Notes under the pieces: generated by a model
What the model saw: only the letters and a program-made list of their open reading frames with translations
The model's database searches: none
What the model was told of the DNA's origin: nothing
Source of the DNA: Polaribacter sp.
Lineage (GTDB): Bacteria; Bacteroidota; Bacteroidia; Flavobacteriales; Flavobacteriaceae
Length of the DNA stretch: 64,000 nucleotides
Direction of reading: 5' to 3'
Assembly (NCBI GenBank): GCA_028336245.1
Contig: JAOKTT010000003.1
Location: 1-64,000, forward strand
Part shown: piece by piece, positions 10,055 to 17,686 of the stretch
How the letters are laid out: each line of letters begins with the position of its first letter
How positions within the stretch are numbered: the first letter of the stretch is position 1
Program-made: the position numbers and the translations under genes

Positions 10055-10154
10055 TAAATAATAGATAGCTATCATTAATGAATAAAGAAAATTTATTTGT
10101 ATAAAAATTACATATTTTCTAATTAAAGACTATAAAATTTACAATAATATTAAA

Positions 10155-10461
10155 AAAAGCAGGCTAATAAGCCGAATCCTGTCCCTTTAAAAAAGGTTCT
10201 TATCATTTATCTCGTTCTAAAATTACTCTTAGAATCTATCTGCCTACCCTTTAGAATCGAGCGAGTAGCTCTCAAACTCTAATTTACATGGCATTGCACC
10301 TCATAGAGTTTACCTGGTTTCACTACAGCCGAACTGTACTTGCTTTCTGTTGCACTGGTCCTCAACTTACGTTGGACGGATGTTATCCGCTATGATACTC
10401 TATGGTGTCCGGACTTTCCTACATGCTAAAAAGCATGACGATAAGATAAGCCTGCTTTTTT
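10155..10461 (-). ncRNA. rnpB: RNase P RNA
   Basis: Catalytic RNA of ribonuclease P, which trims the 5' leader of tRNA precursors. On the minus strand the 5' part carries the conserved AGGAAAGTCCGGAC and the 3' part carries ACAGGATTCGGCTTA, the two halves of the P4 core. In between are GGACCAGTGCAACAGAAAGCA and GAAACCAGGTAAACTC, as expected for a bacterial type A molecule of about 300 nt. The ends AGCAGGC and GCCTGCT pair as helix P1 and are followed by a run of U, so P1 appears to double as the terminator hairpin. Exact ends are approximate. Confidence 0.92.
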
Positions 10462-10501
10462 TTATATTGTCATTATAAAAGTAGTTCATTTTCATAAAAA
10501 A

Positions 10502-10523
10502 CCCACTCAATAAATTGAGTGGG
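10502..10523 (-). terminator. Terminator downstream of dnaJ
   Basis: CCCACTCAA pairs with TTGAGTGGG around a TAAA loop. On the minus strand it is followed by TTTTTT, so it should end grpE-dnaJ transcription. It lies about 130 bases past the dnaJ stop. Confidence 0.8.
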
Positions 10524-10656
10524 AAAATTGCTATGAAAAAGAAAAAGTGTTGATGATAAATCAACAACACAACAAATATATACTTATTATCTTATAAAAA
10601 ACAACTTTTTTTGTAAAATATGCATTTAAAAGTACTTATTTTTTTAAAATCTTCCC

Positions 10657-11790
10657 TTATGAAAACATATCCTTTACTTTTTCAAAAAAAGACTTGTCAG
10701 ATTTATTAGGAGCAGGTCTAAAATTTTGATGATCCGACATCTCCTCGAAAAAGTGCTTTTGCTTTTTATCAAGCTCTTGAGGCGTCCAAACATTGATATG
10801 AATTAGAAAGTCTCCTGTTCCATACCTCTCGATACTTGGCAAACCCTTTCCTTTTAATCTTAATATTTTACCTGATTGTGATCCCCCGTCAATTTTAATT
10901 TTCACTTTCCCAGAAACAGTATCTACTTCTTTACTTGTTCCAAGAACTGCTTCAGAAAAGTTGATATACAAATCATAATGAATATTTGTGCCTTCTCGTT
11001 TTAAAGTTTCGTGGGGAATTTCTTCAATTAATACAAGAAGATCTCCAGCGATTGAATTCTTACCCGGGGCTTCATTTCCTTTTCCTCCTACTTTCAACTG
11101 CACACCCTCTGTAACTCCTGCAGGAATGCTAATAGAAACCGTTTCTTCTTTAATGAGCAAACCTTGAGCATCTGCATCATTAGGCTTATTACTTATGATC
11201 TCACCAGCACCAGAACAAGTTCCACAAGTAGCAGCTGTTTGCATTCTACCTAATATTGTATTGGTAATACGCATTTGCTGGCCAGAACCATCACAGGTGG
11301 TGCATTTTTTATAAGAAACACCTTCCGCTTGCATTTTACGTCTCACTTTTACCTTTTTCTCTGCACCCTTAGCGATTTCTTCTAAAGTAAGCTTTACACG
11401 AATACGCATATTACTTCCTTTAACACGCGCTTGACGTTGGCCGCCGCCAAATCCACTAAAACCGCCGCCACCGCCGCTGCCAAAAATATCACCAAACTGA
11501 CTAAAGATATCATCCATATCCATACCGCCGCCACCGAAGCCACCTCTGCCGCCGCCTTGCGGACCGTCTAAACCTGCATGACCATATTGATCATATCTTG
11601 CTTTTTTATTGTCGTCACTTAAAATTTCGTAGGCTTCTGCAGCTTTTTTAAAATTTTCTTCAGCAGTTTTATCATCTGGGTTTTTATCAGGATGATATTT
11701 AATCGCCATTTTTCTGTACCCTTTCTTAATTTCTGCTTGAGAAGCAGATTTTGAAATATCTAATGTTTCGTAAAAATCTTGTTTTGCCAT
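10657..11790 (-). CDS. dnaJ: Chaperone DnaJ
   Basis: Hsp40 co-chaperone that delivers unfolded clients to DnaK and stimulates its ATPase. The 377-residue protein begins with a J domain (about 1-70) containing YHPDKN. A Gly/Phe-rich linker with DDIFSQFGDIFG follows, then a cysteine region and two C-terminal substrate-binding domains ending FFEKVKDMFS. Only two CxxCxGxG zinc motifs are present (CTTCDGSG and CGTCSGAG) instead of the canonical four, so at most one zinc site can form. From memory this is usual in flavobacterial DnaJ. grpE lies 76 bases upstream in the same orientation; dnaK is not in the window. Confidence 0.96.
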   Translation of the reverse strand: MAKQDFYETLDISKSASQAEIKKGYRKMAIKYHPDKNPDDKTAEENFKKAAEAYEILSDDNKKARYDQYGHAGLDGPQGGGRGGFGGGGMDMDDIFSQFGDIFGSGGGGGFSGFGGGQRQARVKGSNMRIRVKLTLEEIAKGAEKKVKVRRKMQAEGVSYKKCTTCDGSGQQMRITNTILGRMQTAATCGTCSGAGEIISNKPNDADAQGLLIKEETVSISIPAGVTEGVQLKVGGKGNEAPGKNSIAGDLLVLIEEIPHETLKREGTNIHYDLYINFSEAVLGTSKEVDTVSGKVKIKIDGGSQSGKILRLKGKGLPSIERYGTGDFLIHINVWTPQELDKKQKHFFEEMSDHQNFRPAPNKSDKSFFEKVKDMFS

Positions 11791-11866
11791 TTTTTACAAT
11801 TGAAAATCAAAAATTGAAAGATTAAAAAAATCACCAATTCTTAATTTGTAATTTATAATTTTTTTA

Positions 11867-12424
11867 TTATTGCCCAATCACTACTTTAGGATACCGCACT
11901 ACTTTCTCTCCTAATTTGTAACCCTGTTCCACACAATCGATGATTTTTCCTTTTAAATCTTCGGAAGGTGCAGGTATTTGGGTAATTGCCTCATGAATTT
12001 CAGCGTCAAAAATATCTCCAGCTTTTGTTTCCACTTTTGATAATCCTTTCGTCTCTAAAGTCTTATAAAATTTTTGATAAATCAATAAAACACCTTCTCT
12101 TAATTCTGCTGCTACTTTATTTTCCTTGTCTTCCTCTGTATGTGTAAGCGCACGTTCAAAATCATCCACTATTGGCAGTAAAGATGTCATTAGTTCTTGT
12201 CCTGCAGTTTTAAACAACTCTATTCTCTCTTTTGTTGTTCTTTTTTTATAATTCTCAAATTCTGCAAACAGTCGTAAAAACTTATCTTTTTCAGCTTGAA
12301 TTAATTCCTCAGAGGTGGGTTCTTCTTGCACCACTTCCGCTTCAATATCCTGATTTTCTTCAGCTTGAATTATTTCTTGTTCGTTTACTATCGCTTCTTC
12401 TTTTATGTTGTCTTTCTTACTCAT
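11867..12424 (-). CDS. grpE: Nucleotide exchange factor GrpE
   Basis: Promotes ADP release from DnaK. The 185-residue protein has an acidic, disordered N-terminus rich in Glu (about 1-45). A long helix follows with FLRLFAEFENYKKRTTKER, which is characteristic of GrpE. The C-terminal beta domain ends GYKLGEKVVRYPKVVIGQ. It is the upstream gene of a grpE-dnaJ pair. No CIRCE or other heat-shock operator is evident upstream, where the murA terminator lies about 60 bases away. Confidence 0.95.
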   Translation of the reverse strand: MSKKDNIKEEAIVNEQEIIQAEENQDIEAEVVQEEPTSEELIQAEKDKFLRLFAEFENYKKRTTKERIELFKTAGQELMTSLLPIVDDFERALTHTEEDKENKVAAELREGVLLIYQKFYKTLETKGLSKVETKAGDIFDAEIHEAITQIPAPSEDLKGKIIDCVEQGYKLGEKVVRYPKVVIGQ

Positions 12425-12481
12425 TACTTGATCATCGTTAAATTGTCTACTTTAAATAGTCAAAAATGTTGCCAACAAAAA

Positions 12482-12504
12482 AATAGTGTCAAACTGACAC
12501 TATT
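12482..12504 (-). terminator. Terminator after murA
   Basis: A perfect 10-bp inverted repeat, AATAGTGTCA and TGACACTATT, with a 3-base loop, followed on the minus strand by a T run. It lies 25 bases past the murA stop and insulates grpE. Confidence 0.85.
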
Positions 12505-12528
12505 TTTGTTTTATAAATAGGAACTAGA

Positions 12529-13839
12529 TTAGTCTTCTATTCTTTCTATTTTAGCTCCAATAGACTTTAATCTTGCTTCGATATTTTCGTAGCCTCTGTC
12601 TATTTGTTCAATATTGTTTATAATGGATGTTCCTTTTGCAGATAATGCAGCAATTAATAATGAAATTCCTGCTCTAATATCGGGAGAGGTCATCTTCGTC
12701 GCTTTTAATGAACTCTCAAAGTCAAGACCAATAACTGTGGCTCTATGTGGATCGCACAAAATAACTTTTGCGCCCATATCTATTAACTTATCCACAAAAA
12801 ACAACCTGCTTTCAAACATTTTTTGATGAATTAAAACTGTTCCCTTTGCTTGTGTAGCAATTACCAAAACAATACTCAATAGATCTGGAGTAAACCCTGG
12901 CCAAGGAGCATCTGCAACCGTTAGTACCGACCCATCGATATAATTCTGAATTTCGTAAGATTCTTGCGCAGGAATATAGATATCATCTCCTATCTTTTCT
13001 AATTTGATTCCTAATTTTCGAAACACATTTGGAATTTGTCCTAAATTTTCCCAGCTCACATTTTTAATTGTCAACTCAGAACGTGTCATCACAGCAACCC
13101 CAATCCAAGAACCAATTTCAATCATATCTGGCAACACTGTATGTTCGCAACCAGCTAAAGAAGTTACCCCTTCAATTACTAATAAATTAGAACCAACTCC
13201 TGATATTTTTGCCCCCATGGTATTCAGCATTTTTGATAGTTGCTGAATATAAGGCTCGCAAGCCGCATTGTAAATTTTTGTAGTGCCCGTTGCTAATACA
13301 GCTGCCATTAAAATATTGGCAGTTCCTGTTACGGAAGCCTCGTCCAATAGCATTTCTACACCGTGCAACTCCGATGCTTCTACTCCGTAAAAAGATTCTT
13401 CTTTATTATATCTAAACGTCGCACCCAATCTTATAAAACCTTCAAAATGGGTATCTAAGCGTCTTCTTCCTATTTTATCTCCTCCTGGACGTGGAATATA
13501 TCCTTTTCCAAAACGTGCTAATAAGGGCCCTACAATCATAATAGATCCTCGCAAAGAGCTTCCATCTCTTTTAAATTCTGCAGACTCCAAATAACTTAAA
13601 TTAACTGCATCTGCTTGAAAAGAATACGAATTTTTCCTAAGCTTTTGAACCTTAACGCCTAGCTCTCCAAGAATAAAAATAAGTTTATTTACGTCAATTA
13701 TATCTGGAACATTTTTTACAACTACTTTTTCTGAAGTTAACAAAACAGCACAAAAAATTTGTAAAACCTCATTCTTAGCTCCTTGTGGAGTAATTGTTCC
13801 TTTTAATTTATGACCGCCTTCAATTTTAAATGATGCCAT
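12529..13839 (-). CDS. murA: UDP-N-acetylglucosamine 1-carboxyvinyltransferase (Asp-type active site)
   Basis: Transfers enolpyruvate from PEP to UDP-GlcNAc, the first committed step of peptidoglycan synthesis. The 436-residue length is typical. The N-terminal GGHKLKGTITPQGAKNE provides substrate-binding Lys and Asn. The catalytic loop reads RPGGDKIGRRRLDTH, with Asp121 where E. coli has Cys115. This Cys-to-Asp change is known to make MurA insensitive to fosfomycin in mycobacteria and chlamydiae. The stop of the upstream DUF4290 gene is 6 bases away, so the two are probably cotranscribed. Confidence 0.96.
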   Translation of the reverse strand: MASFKIEGGHKLKGTITPQGAKNEVLQIFCAVLLTSEKVVVKNVPDIIDVNKLIFILGELGVKVQKLRKNSYSFQADAVNLSYLESAEFKRDGSSLRGSIMIVGPLLARFGKGYIPRPGGDKIGRRRLDTHFEGFIRLGATFRYNKEESFYGVEASELHGVEMLLDEASVTGTANILMAAVLATGTTKIYNAACEPYIQQLSKMLNTMGAKISGVGSNLLVIEGVTSLAGCEHTVLPDMIEIGSWIGVAVMTRSELTIKNVSWENLGQIPNVFRKLGIKLEKIGDDIYIPAQESYEIQNYIDGSVLTVADAPWPGFTPDLLSIVLVIATQAKGTVLIHQKMFESRLFFVDKLIDMGAKVILCDPHRATVIGLDFESSLKATKMTSPDIRAGISLLIAALSAKGTSIINNIEQIDRGYENIEARLKSIGAKIERIED

Positions 13840-13845
13840 AGAATC

Positions 13846-14499
13846 TTATCTTTTTCTGTTTTTATGTTGATTATTGTGCTGCGGCTTCTTGTGCACCGTT
13901 TTGGAACTATTCTGTCCTTGGGAGTTTCTTTTTCTTAGCAAACTGCTACTTTCAGAAAGTGCTTCCTTGGTTTCTCTTAAGTCAATTTTTGCATCTGATA
14001 AATCAAATAAATGCTTAAAAATAACCGCATCGTCAACGGTATCCTTATTCCAGTTTAAATAACATTTTTTCATGTGGTTTGCAATGGTAAAAACCAACGC
14101 ATCTTTCTTGTCTCCATCCTCCCAACTTAAAGCAATGTCAATCATTGTTTGAATATTATTACCATAATATCGATATCTTGATGCTGATTTTGGATATGGC
14201 AAGCCCTCTGGCTTTTCTTGTAACTCCTCTTTTGATGGCTGTGGATATGGAGATGCAACATCTAATTTAAAGTCTGCCATGATAAACAACTGATCCCAAA
14301 GTTTGTGCTTAAAATCAGGCACATCCCGCAAATGTGGCTGTAAATTTCCCATCACATCTACGATTGCTTTGGCCATTTTATCTTGCTCCTCTTTTGTTTC
14401 TAAAGCCAAACAATGGTCTACTAATTTTTGTATGTGCCTACCGTATTCTGGTATGATCATCAATGGTCTGTCTGAATTATATTCTAAATCGAATGTCAT
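13846..14499 (-). CDS. DUF4290 family protein
   Basis: A 217-residue soluble protein of a family found mainly in Bacteroidota and with no assigned function. It opens MTFDLEYNSDRPLMIIPEYGRHIQKLVDHC, a recognisable family start. The C-terminal 30 residues are rich in Lys, Arg, Asn and Gln and look disordered and basic, which could contact nucleic acid or membrane, though this is a guess. There is no signal peptide or membrane segment. It sits 6 bases before murA in the same direction, hinting at a cell-envelope link, but the spacing is the only evidence. Confidence 0.85.
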   Translation of the reverse strand: MTFDLEYNSDRPLMIIPEYGRHIQKLVDHCLALETKEEQDKMAKAIVDVMGNLQPHLRDVPDFKHKLWDQLFIMADFKLDVASPYPQPSKEELQEKPEGLPYPKSASRYRYYGNNIQTMIDIALSWEDGDKKDALVFTIANHMKKCYLNWNKDTVDDAVIFKHLFDLSDAKIDLRETKEALSESSSLLRKRNSQGQNSSKTVHKKPQHNNQHKNRKR

Positions 14500-14596
14500 T
14501 TATTTATTTTTGAAGTCTTCTTGCTCCGCAAGAATTAAATACTTTGCTACTGAAGTTATTTCGGATTGCAAAATAACAATTTATTTTTAGTTTTTT

Positions 14597-16918
14597 TTAG
14601 CCAATCACTTTTAATTTAGCGAATTGCAAGAGTAATTTCTTTTTTCCTGCAGTTGCAAATTGAATTTCTGCTTTTTTATCGGGTCCTTTTCCTTCCACAC
14701 CAAGCACAGTTCCCGTACCAAAACGATTGTGTTCTACAATATTTCCTATAATAATATCACCATCAAAAAGATTCATTTTTGGCGTCAATTGAGAGACCTT
14801 TTTTAAATTTACAGGAAGAGTATCCTCTTTCTTTTTAGCCAAGTTTCGTTCCATCTTTTTCCGCTGAATGGGTTTCTGGAAACGAATTCCTTTCGGAGCA
14901 TCCTCAAATATACTTTTATCTACAAAACGGTTTACAGCAGGCTCTGGGGCCTTTGGAGTGAGATAATGTAGGTATTGATCTTCTATTTCTTCTAAGAATC
15001 TACTCGGTTCTGCATCTACTAACTTTCCCCATCGGTAGCGAGTTTGTGCATAGGTTAAATAGGCTGCCTTCTCTGCGCGTGTCAAGGCTACATAAAACAA
15101 CCTGCGCTCTTCCTCCAGCTCGCTTCTTGTACTCATACTCATTGCAGAAGGAAATAAGTTTTCTTCCAATCCTACCACATACACATACAAATACTCCAAA
15201 CCCTTAGATTGGTGAATGGTCATTAACGAAACCGTTGGCTCATCATCATTTTTTTCAGAATCAAAATCAGTTGCCAAAGCCACATCCTCTAAAAATGAAG
15301 TTAGGGAAGCGTCTTCTCCCTGTTCTATTTTATCTGTAATAAAATCTTTAATTCCATTTAATAATTCTTGTATATTCTCAACTTTACTCACAGCTTCTGG
15401 AGTGCCATCTTTTTCTAAATCTTTAATAAACTTCGCCTCTTTTACAACGGTTTCTGCAATTTCAAAAGCATTTTTCGTCTGCGACTCTATCTGCAAACGC
15501 AGCATCATATTCATAAAATTCTGAAGCTTATTTTTAGTTCCAGCATTTATTTTAAGATCAATCTTATCGATGTATTTTAAAACATCAAAAATTGATTTCT
15601 TATAGTGATTTGCTACAATAGTTAATTTGTCTATCGTTGTTGCACCAATACCTCTTGCCGGATAATTGATAATTCTTTTCAACGCTTCCTCATCATTCGG
15701 GTTAATCAATATCCGCAAGTAAGACAATATATCCTTGATTTCTTTCCGTTGATAAAAAGAGATACCTCCATAAATCTTATAATCAATTCCTTTTTTACGC
15801 AACGCATCTTCAATAGCTCTAGATTGCGAATTTGTTCTGTATAAGACACAAAAACTATCCGAACTTAATTGATGGTTCATTTGATTTTCCCAAATCGATT
15901 GGGCTACAAACCTTCCTTCCTCCCCGTCAGAAATCGTTCGCATTACATTAATCGCTTCTCCAGCATCGTTAGAAGTCCAAACTTCTTTGTCTAACTTGGT
16001 TTTATTCTTCGCAATGATCGAGTTTGCCGCATTTACAATATTGCTTGTAGATCTATAGTTTTGCTCCAGCTTAAACGTTTTTACATCTGGATAATCCTTC
16101 TGAAAGTTTAATATATTCTGAATATTTGCCCCTCTAAAGCTATAAATACTTTGAGAATCATCTCCTACTACGCAAATATTTCCAAATTTATCTGCTAAAG
16201 CTCGGACAATAATATACTGCGAGTGGTTGGTATCTTGATACTCATCTACCATAATATATCTAAAACGATTTTGATACTTTGCCAAGGTTTCAGGAAAGCG
16301 TGCCAGTAATTCATTTGTTCTTAGCAACAAATCATCAAAATCCATAGCACCTGCTTTAAAACACCGTGCTACATACTCCTTATAAATTTCCCCTACTTTA
16401 GGTCTACTTGCGTGCATGTCTGCCTCCTGCATATCCGCACTATTAAAATAAGCTCGCACCGTAACCAAACTATTTTTAAAAGAAGAAATTCTCCCTAGAA
16501 TTTGTTTCGGCTTGTAGCGCTCCTTATCCAAGCCCATCTCTTTTATAATGGTACTTATCAACCGCACAGAATCTTGCGTGTCGTATATTGTGAAATTGGT
16601 TGGGAAACCTAATTTATCTGCTTCTGACCTTAAAATACGGGCAAAAACCGAGTGAAAGGTTCCCATCCATAAGTTTTTTGCTTCCCCATCACCAACGACC
16701 GTAGCAATTCTTTTTTTCATCTCTTTTGCCGCTTTGTTTGTAAATGTGAGCGATAAAATATTGAAAGAATCTACACCTTCCTTCATCAAATGTGCTATGC
16801 GATACGTTAATACACGTGTTTTACCAGAACCTGCACCAGCAATAATAATCATCGGCCCATCTTTCTGCAAAACTGCTTGCTTTTGGGCATCATTTAAAGA
16901 ATCTAAGTAACTGTTCAA
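14597..16918 (-). CDS. UvrD/PcrA-type superfamily 1 DNA helicase
   Basis: ATP-dependent 3'-5' helicase for repair and replication restart. In 773 residues the order is: Q motif LNDAQKQAV (8-16), Walker A GAGSGKTR (28-35), motif Ia LTFTNKAAKEM, Walker B DEYQDT (225-230), GDDSQSIYSFRGA (motif III), LEQNYRS (motif IV), TIHQSKGLEY (motif V) and VALTRAEKAAYL (motif VI). The C-terminus (GNIVEHNRFGTGTVLGVEG) matches the PcrA tail that binds RNA polymerase. The start codon is TTG; it places the Q motif at the usual distance. Intergenic space on both sides suggests independent transcription. Confidence 0.95.
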   Translation of the reverse strand: MNSYLDSLNDAQKQAVLQKDGPMIIIAGAGSGKTRVLTYRIAHLMKEGVDSFNILSLTFTNKAAKEMKKRIATVVGDGEAKNLWMGTFHSVFARILRSEADKLGFPTNFTIYDTQDSVRLISTIIKEMGLDKERYKPKQILGRISSFKNSLVTVRAYFNSADMQEADMHASRPKVGEIYKEYVARCFKAGAMDFDDLLLRTNELLARFPETLAKYQNRFRYIMVDEYQDTNHSQYIIVRALADKFGNICVVGDDSQSIYSFRGANIQNILNFQKDYPDVKTFKLEQNYRSTSNIVNAANSIIAKNKTKLDKEVWTSNDAGEAINVMRTISDGEEGRFVAQSIWENQMNHQLSSDSFCVLYRTNSQSRAIEDALRKKGIDYKIYGGISFYQRKEIKDILSYLRILINPNDEEALKRIINYPARGIGATTIDKLTIVANHYKKSIFDVLKYIDKIDLKINAGTKNKLQNFMNMMLRLQIESQTKNAFEIAETVVKEAKFIKDLEKDGTPEAVSKVENIQELLNGIKDFITDKIEQGEDASLTSFLEDVALATDFDSEKNDDEPTVSLMTIHQSKGLEYLYVYVVGLEENLFPSAMSMSTRSELEEERRLFYVALTRAEKAAYLTYAQTRYRWGKLVDAEPSRFLEEIEDQYLHYLTPKAPEPAVNRFVDKSIFEDAPKGIRFQKPIQRKKMERNLAKKKEDTLPVNLKKVSQLTPKMNLFDGDIIIGNIVEHNRFGTGTVLGVEGKGPDKKAEIQFATAGKKKLLLQFAKLKVIG

Positions 16919-17107
16919 TCCGTTTTATTTTGAAGTATATAAAGGCACAATTTAACCAAAGTATTTGTTTTTTCACAGGAAGCCGGAGCTTTTTTATTCA
17001 CAACTTATGCGCAATTATTTTTCTCTAAAAAAGCAATAACTTCTTCTTTTTTATGGAAAATAATAGCAAGAATCCTATCTTCGGCCTTCAATACATGTAT
17101 GTAAATT

Positions 17108-17620
17108 ATGGAAGATAAAATTTTAGAAAGTATTGGGTATCTTTTGCCCTCAATAGTAACGGGACTGGTAGCATATTTCATGTTTTCGGGCTTTAAAAAA
17201 CATAGCCTAACAGAAAAAAGAATGGAAGTCCGCGCTGCACAGAAAAAGGAAGCTCTTCCCATAAAACTAAAAGCTTGTGAGCGCTTATTATTGTTTTGCG
17301 AACGTATAAACCCCGTGAAAATGTTAGTGCGTATTCCGCCAATTTCTGCAAATACAGAAGATTACTTACAGTTATTAATAGCTAATATAACGCAAGAGTT
17401 TGAGCACAACTTCGTGCAGCAAATCTATGTATCTGAAGCTACTTGGACTGCTATTATGGCCTCAAAAAATGCGATTACTAATAAATTAAGACAAGGAGCA
17501 GAAAAGGCTACATCTGCAAATGATTTACGTGAAAATATTTTAATAGATTACGCTAAGACACTTCCACCATCAGCAACAGCAGTTGCCTTTATAAAAAAAG
17601 AAGTCCGTGATATGCTATAG
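17108..17620 (+). CDS. Membrane-anchored protein of unknown function
   Basis: A 170-residue protein with one N-terminal hydrophobic segment (ESIGYLLPSIVTGLVAYFMF, about 7-26), then a basic stretch and a soluble helical domain. The domain contains LKACERLLLFCERINP and YVSEATWTAIMASKNAITNKLRQG. I recognise this pattern in uncharacterised flavobacterial proteins (possibly DUF7935) but cannot assign a function. The anchor predicts an inner-membrane protein with a cytoplasmic domain. It is convergent with the BtuB-like gene and ends at a strong terminator. Confidence 0.75.
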   Translation: MEDKILESIGYLLPSIVTGLVAYFMFSGFKKHSLTEKRMEVRAAQKKEALPIKLKACERLLLFCERINPVKMLVRIPPISANTEDYLQLLIANITQEFEHNFVQQIYVSEATWTAIMASKNAITNKLRQGAEKATSANDLRENILIDYAKTLPPSATAVAFIKKEVRDML

Positions 17621-17621
17621 C

Positions 17622-17656
17622 AAAAAAAGCCTTCTTTTGAAAAGAAGGCTTTTTTT
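17622..17656. terminator. Bidirectional terminator between convergent genes
   Basis: AAAAAAAGCCTTCTTTT pairs with AAAAGAAGGCTTTTTTT around a single G. The flanking A and T runs allow it to act on both strands. It lies between the membrane-anchored protein (+) and the BtuB-like receptor (-). Confidence 0.85.
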
Positions 17657-17686
17657 AGTATAGAAGGATGCAACATCTGGAAGCAA

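Noticed and set aside
17005-17262. 85-aa minus-strand ORF with a protein-like tail (VLKAEDRILAIIFHKKEEVIAFLEKNNCA)
   Set aside because: Its first two thirds run antisense through the start of the 170-aa membrane protein. No start codon or promoter fits the tail alone, and I know no family match. It could be a remnant, but it cannot be supported.
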